A stretch of DNA of 9,673 nt, taken from positions 1 to 9,673 of the forward strand of contig JANYLL010000112.1 of the NCBI GenBank assembly GCA_025357895.1, read 5' to 3'. Below are positions 1-6,625 of this stretch, piece by piece. The translations under genes and the position numbers were made by a program. Numbering within the stretch: position 1 is the stretch's first letter; each line of letters begins with the position of its first letter. The notes under the pieces were generated by a model that was not told where the DNA came from, made no database searches, and saw only the letters and a program-made list of their open reading frames with translations. The DNA is from Ignavibacteriota bacterium. GTDB taxonomy: Bacteria; Bacteroidota; Ignavibacteria; Palsa-1295.

Positions 1-777
1 TTGTTCGCCTGTCGATGTTGCTGCTCCATAAGCTATAAGAGCATCAGATGCCCGCTGGCGTCCGGCAGATTTTGATACTTTTGCTGATAGTAAACGGTCG
101 AAAAACGGAATATCTACTTTATCGAAGATTTGAAAATTTATGATCTCGTATATATTTTCATTCCAAAGTTTAAGTATATGTTTATCGCTATTTGAGTATA
201 AATGAGAGCTGAGATCGTTAATTTTAAACCTTGCGTTCAAAAAAGAATGAACCAAGGAAGTTATTCTTCGTCTTCCCAAAAGACGAAAAACCGGAATAAG
301 AGATGCTTCTGAAGAATTCCTATCTTCATAACCATTTTTTAATATATCGTAGAATTCTGAACGGACACATTCCTCTCGTAAAAGCTGATCTTCAGGACTT
401 GCAAGAATCGTGAAAGAGGCATCAACGTTCGCTTCAACAGGATATGTGCGAAGGAGCAGAATGCAGAATGAATGTATGGTAGAAATATATGCGTTGCCAA
501 TTTGTCGTTTAATTTCAAGTAAACGCTCATGTTTTTTTTTGCTTTCGCAATTTTTTAACCTATCGTTCAATGCTTGATTAATTTTTTTCTTTAAGTCACG
601 GGCAGATGAATCGGTAAACGTTATTGCGACGACATTTCTCGGATGAAGTTCGGGATTGTTTTCAAGAATCTTAAGATAGCGCTCGACAAGAACACGAGTT
701 TTTCCAGAACCGGCATTTGCTATTATTGCAGTGTGCGAGGAGAGATCGAGCGCAGAGAGTTGTGCAGGGGTAAGCAT
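1..777 (-). CDS. UvrD/AddA/RecB-type superfamily 1 DNA helicase, N-terminal part (runs off left edge)
   Basis: This is the first 259 residues of an ATP-dependent DNA helicase of superfamily 1A, probably the helicase-nuclease subunit of an AddAB/RecBCD-like double-strand-break repair complex in the cytoplasm. Seen directly: a Q-motif-like start (LTPAQLSAL, residues 2-10), Walker A ANAGSGKT (20-27), a motif Ia region AITFTDSSARDL (about 52-63; many UvrD-type proteins have TNxAA here, so DSSA is a variant), and the motif Ic-like ISTIHSFC (about 99-106). The DEXX box, the later helicase motifs and any RecB-type nuclease domain lie beyond the edge, so AddA, RecB, PcrA and UvrD cannot be fully separated. 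The TIHSFC motif followed by a divergent helical region fits AddA/RecB better than short UvrD. The ATG (775-777) overlaps the TAA of the hemerythrin gene by one base (TAATG), which suggests translational coupling. Confidence 0.88.
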   Translation of the reverse strand, partial: MLTPAQLSALDLSSHTAIIANAGSGKTRVLVERYLKILENNPELHPRNVVAITFTDSSARDLKKKINQALNDRLKNCESKKKHERLLEIKRQIGNAYISTIHSFCILLLRTYPVEANVDASFTILASPEDQLLREECVRSEFYDILKNGYEDRNSSEASLIPVFRLLGRRRITSLVHSFLNARFKINDLSSHLYSNSDKHILKLWNENIYEIINFQIFDKVDIPFFDRLLSAKVSKSAGRQRASDALIAYGAATSTGEQ

Positions 778-1343
778 TAGTATGAAATGGGGTGGTGTTC
801 TTCTTTTAAGCGCGCCTCAAGTTGTTTCATTTCCTTGCCCATTTCATTTAGCTCCGTTTCGCTAAATCCAGATTCCGCAACTTCGAAATAAACCGTGTCT
901 TCGGCAAGAATATGTTGGAGTAAATTATGTACGATGAGCTTTCCGGTCTCGATCAGTTTTCGGACTGTAACATGCATCGGCACCCGGTCATTCTCATAGT
1001 CGCTCACTATTGTACAAAAATCTTCGAAATAAATGCGCAAATATTCATGATCATAATTCAAATAAAGAAATTTAATTCTTCCTTGTGGGACAAGTTTTTC
1101 TAATCGCGGAAAAAAGATCTCTTCTTCTTTAATGAGATGGACGTTGAGATGTTCCCGAATATTTTCTCTGGTCTTGAGCATCATAGCATAATCACTCGTA
1201 GTGATTGAAGCAAGATAACCCTCCTTTTCAAGACGTTCGAGAAAACCAAGAAGATCGTTGCAGGAAATACGAAATGCGGCATGCTCATCAAGTAATTGCC
1301 GGATGGGGTTGGTATATGTGCCACTATTGTTAGTTTCGCTCAC
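777..1343 (-). CDS. Hemerythrin-like (HHE domain) di-iron protein
   Basis: A 188-residue, mostly helical cytoplasmic protein of the hemerythrin HHE cation-binding family, which binds a di-iron centre used for oxygen or nitric-oxide sensing, iron storage or repair of iron-sulfur clusters (the YtfE/RIC group). Expected ligands are visible: His21 (LDEH), His69 and Glu73 in an HxxxE motif, His99 (YDHEYL), and His144 with Glu148 in a second HxxxE motif. His65 and His139 are extra candidates. Two HxxxE motifs resemble the carboxylate-bridged site of YtfE/RIC, but the N-terminal ScdA domain of full-length RIC is absent, so I do not give it a symbol. The start is GTG at 1341-1343. There is no other start codon between it and the in-frame upstream TGA (1377-1379), and no Shine-Dalgarno sequence is evident. 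It is the first visible gene of a minus-strand unit whose TAA overlaps the helicase ATG. Confidence 0.85.
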   Translation of the reverse strand: MSETNNSGTYTNPIRQLLDEHAAFRISCNDLLGFLERLEKEGYLASITTSDYAMMLKTRENIREHLNVHLIKEEEIFFPRLEKLVPQGRIKFLYLNYDHEYLRIYFEDFCTIVSDYENDRVPMHVTVRKLIETGKLIVHNLLQHILAEDTVYFEVAESGFSETELNEMGKEMKQLEARLKEEHHPISY

Positions 1344-1405
1344 ATATAAGCTAACATCAATTCTGAAAGTAGAGATTCATTCATCGATTGATTTGTTGTC
1401 CAATC
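1344..1405. promoter_or_regulatory. Divergent intergenic spacer, presumed to hold both promoters
   Basis: This 62-bp AT-rich spacer separates the GTG start of the hemerythrin gene (minus) from the ATG of the hexosaminidase gene (plus). Both genes need a promoter here unless transcription comes from further away. I could not find a convincing TTG/TAnnTTTG pair or a -35/-10 pair on either strand, nor a clear operator palindrome. Neither start has a purine-rich ribosome binding site. The call rests on gene orientation only. Confidence 0.4.
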
Positions 1406-2962
1406 ATGGATATTTCAAACCAAAATATTAGTGAATTATTAGGTCAACTTATTATGCCGCGCCTTGAGATCGCGAAATATGAGTCTGATGCGGAATATCG
1501 CTCATACATCGATTCTTTGATCCGACAGAAAATGGTCGTAGGCTTCTGTATATTCGGGGGTTCGATTGATAGTCTACCGATCATTCTTGAAGAACTACAA
1601 GAAATCGCAAAAAATGCAGAAGTACCGGAATTATTAATGTCTTGTGATTCCGAATGGGGACTTCCTATGCGTCTTCATCACGGCGGTACTGAATTTCCCC
1701 ATATGATGGCATTAGAGCAAATGAATGATCAAAAGGGAATACAGCGTGTTGCATCTGCTATTGGCTCAGAAATGTTGTCTCTCGGGCTACATTGGAATTT
1801 TGCTCCTGTTGCCGATATTAACTCTAATCCGAAAAATCCGATTATTAATATCCGTTCTTTCTCAGGAAGTCCAAATAAAGTTGCTGAATGCGCGAAAAGC
1901 TTTTATGAAGGTTTGGAAAATTCCGGTGTAATTTCTACGGCAAAACACTTTCCTGGTCACGGGGATACGCATATTGATTCGCACAAGGCATTACCATCTA
2001 TAACAAAATCAGCTGAAGAATTTGATGCTCTGGAACTCGTACCGTTTAAATATCTCATTCAAGAAGGAATCCCGACTATAATGACAGGGCATATTGCCGC
2101 GCCAATGCTTGCCGAAAGTCTGGGCGCTAATGAAATTGAGAAAATATTGCCGGCAACTATCTCCGTTTATCTTACACAAAAATTGCTTCGCGAGCGAATC
2201 GGATTTGAAGGAGTGATTATAACTGATTCGCTCGAAATGCAGGGATTGCAAAAAGTCGTTGATGATCCGGCAGTGATCGCTGTCCGTGCTTTCGCAGCAG
2301 GTGCGGATATTTTACTTATGCCGACTGATCCGATTGCAGCATATAACGGCCTCATGTCCGCAATGAAGCAGAATATAATATCTGTTCAATCAGCTAAGGA
2401 AAGTATTTTAAGAATAGAAAAGCTTCGAAATAAGTATGTTGTTGAGAAGCCTGTTAATATGAAAGTGCAATGGATGGACCATCTGGAAATTTCAAATCAG
2501 GCGGCAAGAGATTCGATTACTGTTTCAGGGACAATTCCGAAACCGTTTTCACCTTCATCCGTAATAATAATTGCTTCCGGCACCGAGCGGGAAAAAATCC
2601 AAAGAGACTCTCTACGTCATTTTTTTTCTACTAAGCTTCCGGGAGCGGATTTATTTTTTACCGGTGCTTCAATCGAAGCCATCAAGATTGAGAGCAAGCC
2701 GTTAATTATCACGTTACATCGACCTCGAGGAGCTTTAACAGAAGAAAATGAAAGCGGAGCGGTACACAAAATTGTTGCCGAGATGCTTCGTGCTTTAGTC
2801 AGCAAAAATATTCATCCTGCTGGAGTAATAGCATTAGGTGATCCGTATATTGTCGATGAATTTATTATAACACAGCCTGATTTTATTCTCAAAACCTATA
2901 GTGATTCAAACCCGTCGGTAACAATGGCACTACAACTATTAGAAAAATATATTTACGCATGA
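1406..2962 (+). CDS. nagZ: Beta-N-acetylhexosaminidase, glycoside hydrolase family 3 (NagZ-like), two-domain
   Basis: Hydrolyses terminal beta-linked N-acetylglucosamine, typically from GlcNAc-anhydroMurNAc muropeptides in cell-wall recycling. I place the start at ATG 1406, giving 518 residues. A TTG at 1388 is also in frame but only adds MICCPI. The TIM-barrel domain shows the substrate-binding region CDSEWGLPMRL (about residues 80-90), the NagZ hallmark KHFPGHGDTHIDSH (180-193) with the Asp191/His193 acid-base dyad, and IITDSLEMQGL with the nucleophile Asp274. After about residue 330 a second alpha/beta domain follows, ending in a TYSDSNPS segment, as in the long Bacillus-type NagZ rather than the short single-domain enterobacterial form. 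No signal peptide is seen, so it is probably cytoplasmic, although family members in related bacteria can be exported. Its TGA overlaps the ATG of the lipoprotein gene (ATGA), so the two are probably translated together. Confidence 0.92.
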   Translation: MDISNQNISELLGQLIMPRLEIAKYESDAEYRSYIDSLIRQKMVVGFCIFGGSIDSLPIILEELQEIAKNAEVPELLMSCDSEWGLPMRLHHGGTEFPHMMALEQMNDQKGIQRVASAIGSEMLSLGLHWNFAPVADINSNPKNPIINIRSFSGSPNKVAECAKSFYEGLENSGVISTAKHFPGHGDTHIDSHKALPSITKSAEEFDALELVPFKYLIQEGIPTIMTGHIAAPMLAESLGANEIEKILPATISVYLTQKLLRERIGFEGVIITDSLEMQGLQKVVDDPAVIAVRAFAAGADILLMPTDPIAAYNGLMSAMKQNIISVQSAKESILRIEKLRNKYVVEKPVNMKVQWMDHLEISNQAARDSITVSGTIPKPFSPSSVIIIASGTEREKIQRDSLRHFFSTKLPGADLFFTGASIEAIKIESKPLIITLHRPRGALTEENESGAVHKIVAEMLRALVSKNIHPAGVIALGDPYIVDEFIITQPDFILKTYSDSNPSVTMALQLLEKYIYA

Positions 2963-3522
2963 GTAATAAATTTATAGCGTTAATTTTCAGCTCCATAGTA
3001 CTTTCTGCAGGATTGTTTTCCTGCAGTGGAGGAAAACCAACTATTAAGGAGACTCTGTATAAAGAACCTGAAAAGAAAGTTGCTCCGGTAGTTCAACAAT
3101 TTAAGTTTAAATTTCATTTGAATGCTTCAGGTTCAATGACTACGCCGCATGATGACATCAACATTGATACCAATGGTCAAATGATCTTCGATTCACAACA
3201 GCACATGAAGGACGGAACATGGAAATCACCACATGGTATGGCTTTTCTTGAACCACGTGATGAAGATACGCTTCTTTCATTCATCAAACGTGATGCTTTA
3301 TTTTCGATTGACGAATCTGATATCTCTCCGTTATGTCCTGATGGCGATCATTATTCCCTTCAGATCGTACGCACCGATCTTAAAAAATCTCTTTCTGTAA
3401 CAACAAATACCTGTGCATCGGAATACAACCTTCTGACGGGTGAGAATCGAAAGATATTTCCTGCATTTCTGGCATATTTGAACCGCTTGCGAGACCGTTA
3501 TCGCCCACTTTATACAGAATAA
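2959..3522 (+). CDS. Putative lipoprotein of unknown function
   Basis: A 187-residue protein I do not recognise. The N-terminus has a short charged region (MSNK), a hydrophobic core (residues 5-20) and a lipobox LFSC ending in Cys22, as expected for signal peptidase II processing and lipid anchoring. A polar linker rich in Lys, Glu and Pro (about 25-45) precedes a folded domain from about residue 47. The domain has beta-like alternation near its start (FKFKFHLNASG) and a helical, Arg-rich end (FLAYLNRLRDRYRP). Cys126 and Cys152 are the only cysteines in the mature domain and could form a disulfide outside the cytoplasm. The ATG lies inside the stop of the hexosaminidase gene (ATGA, 2959-2962), implying coupled translation and possibly a shared role at the cell envelope. 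No catalytic motif is visible. Confidence 0.8.
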   Translation: MSNKFIALIFSSIVLSAGLFSCSGGKPTIKETLYKEPEKKVAPVVQQFKFKFHLNASGSMTTPHDDINIDTNGQMIFDSQQHMKDGTWKSPHGMAFLEPRDEDTLLSFIKRDALFSIDESDISPLCPDGDHYSLQIVRTDLKKSLSVTTNTCASEYNLLTGENRKIFPAFLAYLNRLRDRYRPLYTE

Positions 3523-3567
3523 TTGTCCTGAAAGACCGCGAAAACACTGAATTCTATTACACCTTTT

Positions 3568-3598
3568 TTGTGTTATATACCACCTCAGTAAATTTTTG
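3568..3598 (+). promoter_or_regulatory. Candidate Bacteroidota-type promoter upstream of the P5C dehydrogenase gene
   Basis: TTG at 3568-3570 is followed after 18 bases by TAAATTTTTG (3589-3598). This resembles the -33 TTG / -7 TAnnTTTG pattern of the Bacteroidota housekeeping sigma factor, with an extended T-run. Transcription would start about 5-10 bases downstream, leaving a very short leader before the ATG at 3619, in keeping with the missing Shine-Dalgarno sequence. The surrounding 96-bp gap (3523-3618) holds only weak self-complementarity otherwise. The match is imperfect in AT-rich DNA, so it is tentative. Confidence 0.33.
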
Positions 3599-3618
3599 TT
3601 ACCACGAATATAAGAACC

Positions 3619-5235
3619 ATGCCCGCAAAAAGATTATCGAATTTTCGTAACGAGACCTATAAAGATTTTTCACTGCCAAAAGAAAAGGCTGCGATGGAGA
3701 ATGCCATCAAGCAGGCACGGGCAACATTGGGGAGAGAATATCCTCTCCTTATCGGATCAGAAAAAATTAAAACTAATGATCTTATCATTTCCAGAAACCC
3801 TGCGCATCCAACAGAAATAATTGGAAAATTTGGAAAGGGCACTATAGGTCTTGCGCAGCGTTCGCTTGATACTGCCGCGAAAACATTCGAGATGTGGAGA
3901 ACATTTGACCCATATCAACGCGCTGACATTCTTGTAAGAGCGGCTGCGATTACGCGCCGGCGCCGATATGAAATAAATGCCTGGATGATCCTGGAAGTCG
4001 GCAAGAACTACCTTGAAGCAGATGCTGATACTGCTGAAGCAATTGACTTTCTTGAATTTTATGCTCGCGAAATGTATCGTCTTGCCGGACCACAGCCTGT
4101 CCATAAAAATCAAGGCGAAGTGGGTTACTTGGAGTACCTTCCACTTGGAGTCGGAGTCATTGTTCCGCCGTGGAATTTTCCGTTTGCAATTTTAGTCGGC
4201 ATAGCAAGTGCAGCAATAGTAACAGGGAATACGATCGTACTAAAACCATCCAGTGACTCACCGATGATGGGCTGGCTTTTTGCAGAGATCATGAATGAAG
4301 CTGGGCTCCCAGATGGTGTGCTGAATTTCTTTACTGCTCCGGGAGGAGAGATCGGTGACTATCTGGTGAAAAGTCCTATTACACGCTTTATTTCTTTCAC
4401 CGGTTCCAAAGAGATCGGCTTGCGGATCACCCAACTCGCTGCAACTCCTGAAAAAGGACAGAGATGGATCAAGCGCGTTGTTGCCGAGATGGGCGGCAAA
4501 GATGGTATAGTCGTTGCAAAAGATGCAGATGTAGAAATTGCCTCGCAGGGAATTGTTGCCGCTGCTTTCGGATTTCAGGGGCAAAAGTGTTCGGCATGTT
4601 CACGCGCTATTGTTGAGCGACCTGTCTATGATAAAGTCGTTGAACGAGTAAAAGAACTTGTGGATGCACTGGAGATAGGTGACCCAAGAGATAATAAAGC
4701 TATTGGTCCTGTCGTCAATCAACGGGCTCAGGAAAAAATATTAGAATATATCAAGATAGGAAAGAGCGAGGGTAGGTTGATTTCCGGCGGCGCAACATTT
4801 GGCAAAGAAGGTTATTACATCAAACCTACAGTTTTTGCAGATATTGATCCGAACGCACGTTTGGCGCAGGAAGAAATTTTTGGACCGATCCTTGCAATTA
4901 TTCCGGTCAAAGATTTCGATGAAGCGCTCAAAGTTGCCAATAATACTGAGTATGGTTTGACCGGAGCTATTTATGTTAAGAACCGCGCTAAACTTGAGCG
5001 TGCTGCCAAAGAATTTTTCGTAGGCAATCTTTATATAAATCGGAAATGCACCGGCGCACTTGTCGGAGTTCACCCGTTTGGCGGATTCAATATGAGCGGT
5101 ACTGATTCTAAAGCAGGCGGAAGGGATTATCTCCATCTCTTTTTACAAGCACGCGTCGTCGCTGAAAAGGTCAAGGATGTGCCCAAGAAAAAGCGAAGAG
5201 GAAAAAAGAAAAGGGTTGCAGCAAAAGCTGAGTAA
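3619..5235 (+). CDS. rocA: L-glutamate gamma-semialdehyde (1-pyrroline-5-carboxylate) dehydrogenase
   Basis: A 538-residue NAD(P)-dependent aldehyde dehydrogenase that oxidises glutamate semialdehyde (from 1-pyrroline-5-carboxylate) to glutamate, the last step of proline and arginine degradation. Seen: an N-terminal segment typical of the stand-alone RocA/PruA group (LGREYPLLIGSEKIKT, about 37-52), the cofactor-site VPPWNFPF (182-189) with Asn186, Lys209 in VLKPS, the general base Glu290 in VAEMGGKD, the catalytic Cys324 in GQKCSACSR, and EEIFGP (418-423). The substrate-side segment GGFNMSGTDSKAGG (488-501) is the P5C-dehydrogenase form of this region. An unusual lysine/arginine-rich tail (residues 523-538, starting KKKRRGKKKR) extends past the usual family end. 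No proline dehydrogenase gene lies nearby. The ATG at 3619 follows an A-rich leader without Shine-Dalgarno. The enzyme class is well supported; physiological substrate is by family. Confidence 0.93.
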   Translation: MPAKRLSNFRNETYKDFSLPKEKAAMENAIKQARATLGREYPLLIGSEKIKTNDLIISRNPAHPTEIIGKFGKGTIGLAQRSLDTAAKTFEMWRTFDPYQRADILVRAAAITRRRRYEINAWMILEVGKNYLEADADTAEAIDFLEFYAREMYRLAGPQPVHKNQGEVGYLEYLPLGVGVIVPPWNFPFAILVGIASAAIVTGNTIVLKPSSDSPMMGWLFAEIMNEAGLPDGVLNFFTAPGGEIGDYLVKSPITRFISFTGSKEIGLRITQLAATPEKGQRWIKRVVAEMGGKDGIVVAKDADVEIASQGIVAAAFGFQGQKCSACSRAIVERPVYDKVVERVKELVDALEIGDPRDNKAIGPVVNQRAQEKILEYIKIGKSEGRLISGGATFGKEGYYIKPTVFADIDPNARLAQEEIFGPILAIIPVKDFDEALKVANNTEYGLTGAIYVKNRAKLERAAKEFFVGNLYINRKCTGALVGVHPFGGFNMSGTDSKAGGRDYLHLFLQARVVAEKVKDVPKKKRRGKKKRVAAKAE

Positions 5236-5328
5236 AATTTAGCTTATGTGGTATGACTATAGGCATGCGAGGGCGGGCACAGAGTTAGAACTTCACACAG
5301 GCTAAAGTCTGCATTTACAGAAAAAAAT
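5236..5328. repeat. Intergenic palindromic element (possible dispersed repeat) between the dehydrogenase genes
   Basis: This 93-bp gap is more GC-rich in its middle than the other intergenic DNA here. It contains CAGGC-TAAA-GTCTG (5298-5311), a five-pair hairpin with one G-T pair, and an outer arm pair TTTAGC (5238-5243) with GCTAAA (5301-5306). The ACAGGCTAAAG-type palindrome resembles short REP-like elements I associate with several environmental bacterial genomes, but only one copy exists in this window. No T-run follows, so a simple intrinsic terminator is less likely. The last bases before the next ATG are A-rich with no Shine-Dalgarno sequence. Confidence 0.35.
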
Positions 5329-6306
5329 ATGCCAGTAAAAACCTACATCGATGCAATAAATGACGCTCTTGATTATGAGATGGAACGCGATCCATCAGTT
5401 TTTCTTATTGGCGAAGATATCGGTTCATTCGGCGGAGCATTCAAAGCGACGAAAGGCCTTTATCAAAAGTTTGGCAAAGATCGCGTCATTGATACTCCCA
5501 TAGCTGAAGCAGGAATTGTCGGTGTCGCGATAGGTGCATCGTTTTTCGGGTACCGTCCTGTAGCCGAGATGCAATTCTCCGATTTTATTACCAATGCATT
5601 CAACCAATTAGTTACAATAGCAGCAACGACTGCATACAGATGGAATATGTCCGTACCAATCGTTGTACGTTGCCCGAGCGGCGCTGGAATTAGCGGAGGA
5701 CCGTTTCATTCGCGCAATCCTGAAGTCTGGTTTGCACATCAACCGGGTTTGAAAGTTGTTTGTCCCGGAACGCCGGAAGATGCAAAAGGTCTGCTTATAT
5801 CTGCGATACGAGATAATAGCCCCGTCTTGTATTTCGAACATAAACGCCTTTACCGTTCGTTGAAATCAGAAGTCCCCGATGGCGAATATACTGTGCCGAT
5901 AGGTAAAGCAAAAGTAGCGAGGGAGGGCGACGATCTCAGTATTATTACGTATGGTGGCACATTGCCACTTGCAACGGAAGTAGCCGAAGAATTTTCTTCC
6001 AAAGGAAAAGCAAACATTGAAGTCATAGATATTCGCTCTCTTGCGCCGCTTGATGAAGAAGCCATTTTACTAAGTGTCCGTAAAACAAACCGTGCCCTCA
6101 TTCTTCATGAAGATAATCTCACTGCCGGCTTTGGTGCAGAACTCAGCGCTCTCATCACAGAGAAAGCCTTTGAATTTCTGGATGCACCCGTGAAACGTCT
6201 AGCAAGTTTCGATTCGCCAGTCCCATTCGCTCCGAGTCTGGAAAGAGAAGTGCTCCCATCAAAAAAAATGCTGCGAAGGACAGTTGAGGAGTTGTTGGAT
6301 TATTAA
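5329..6306 (+). CDS. 2-oxoacid dehydrogenase E1 component, beta subunit (pyruvate or branched-chain type)
   Basis: A 325-residue subunit of the thiamine-diphosphate-dependent E1 enzyme, which decarboxylates pyruvate or branched-chain 2-oxoacids and passes the acyl group to lipoyl-E2 in the cytoplasm. Length matches the alpha2beta2-type beta subunit. Seen: GEDIGSFGGAFKAT (28-41), DTPIAEAGIVG (55-65) with Glu60 expected to activate the thiamine ring, a PSGAGISGGPFHSRNPE stretch (116-132) with His127 at the conserved HSQ-like active-site position, and VCPGTPEDAKGLL (144-156). The C-terminal transketolase domain includes VIDIRSLAPLD (232-242), a contact region in the family. The alpha subunit is not adjacent on either side, and neither are E2 or E3 genes. 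PdhB, BkdB and AcoB cannot be told apart from this chain alone, so no symbol is given. Only 93 bp separate it from the upstream dehydrogenase, so co-transcription is possible. Confidence 0.93.
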   Translation: MPVKTYIDAINDALDYEMERDPSVFLIGEDIGSFGGAFKATKGLYQKFGKDRVIDTPIAEAGIVGVAIGASFFGYRPVAEMQFSDFITNAFNQLVTIAATTAYRWNMSVPIVVRCPSGAGISGGPFHSRNPEVWFAHQPGLKVVCPGTPEDAKGLLISAIRDNSPVLYFEHKRLYRSLKSEVPDGEYTVPIGKAKVAREGDDLSIITYGGTLPLATEVAEEFSSKGKANIEVIDIRSLAPLDEEAILLSVRKTNRALILHEDNLTAGFGAELSALITEKAFEFLDAPVKRLASFDSPVPFAPSLEREVLPSKKMLRRTVEELLDY

Positions 6307-6326
6307 TACCCGGTCGTTATAAATTT

Positions 6327-6380
6327 CGTTTTAGCTCAATATTTTTTTTACAACAGAAAATATTTAATTTTCTTAAAACG
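6327..6380. terminator. Candidate bidirectional terminator, nested AT-rich inverted repeat
   Basis: Between the converging E1-beta gene (plus, ends 6306) and the orphan ORF (minus, ends 6391) lies a perfect 8-bp inverted repeat: AATATTTT (6338-6345) and AAAATATT (6357-6364), with an 11-base loop. It is enclosed by a second perfect pair, CGTTTTA (6327-6333) and TAAAACG (6374-6380). T-rich runs occur on both strands. The position between convergent genes fits a shared terminator. The stems are weak because of their AT content, so formation is plausible rather than certain. Confidence 0.45.
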
Positions 6381-6390
6381 GATTTTAATA

Positions 6391-6618
6391 TTATTTCGAA
6401 GGATTAGTGATCGTGTAACCTACTCGGATAAGATCTTTATCAGATGCTGCTGCACCGCCATCAACCGTGAGATTATCGAAACTGGACATACCGACACTTA
6501 TTTCAGATGATCCGGTCTGACGATTATCTACAAGAGTTTGAAAAGTTACGTAGGATGTCTTCCTAGATAAGTGGGATAGTGAAAATGGAATAAAAAGCCA
6601 GTTCTTGAAGTAATCCAT
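6391..6618 (-). CDS. Small hypothetical protein, 75 residues
   Basis: I do not recognise this product. It starts at ATG 6616-6618, immediately after an in-frame TAG (6619-6621), and 7 bases after the stop of the zinc-ribbon gene. An AGAGGA stretch lies about 12 bases upstream, rather far for a ribosome binding site but one of the few purine-rich ones in the window. The first part has a mildly hydrophobic stretch (NWLFIPFSL, residues 6-14). The rest is polar, Ser/Thr/Asp-rich and beta-prone (for example SSFDNLTVDGG), ending VGYTITNPSK. It has no cysteine and no obvious signal peptide. The composition looks more like coding sequence than a random frame, and the tight spacing suggests co-transcription with the upstream gene. 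It could also be a remnant of a larger extracellular beta-rich protein. Confidence 0.42.
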   Translation of the reverse strand: MDYFKNWLFIPFSLSHLSRKTSYVTFQTLVDNRQTGSSEISVGMSSFDNLTVDGGAAASDKDLIRVGYTITNPSK

Positions 6619-6625
6619 CTATTTT

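Noticed and set aside
1388..1405. TTG start giving a six-residue longer hexosaminidase
   Set aside because: The ATG at 1406 is a stronger start, the extra MICCPI adds no signal peptide or conserved residues, and no ribosome binding site favours the TTG.
3543..3574. AACAC (3543-3547) pairing with GTGTT (3570-3574) as a terminator of the lipoprotein gene
   Set aside because: Only five pairs with a 22-base loop and no T-run after the second arm. The T-run sits inside the loop, so it is not convincing as an intrinsic terminator.
4741..5136. A 131-codon minus-strand open frame inside the P5C dehydrogenase gene
   Set aside because: It is antisense to conserved dehydrogenase sequence, its composition is low-information, and it has no upstream signals.
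6309..6317. CCGGTCGTTAT-like words at about 6310 and about 9317 as a direct repeat
   Set aside because: Short match, one copy inside the uvrA coding sequence and one in a gap. Chance similarity is the simpler explanation.
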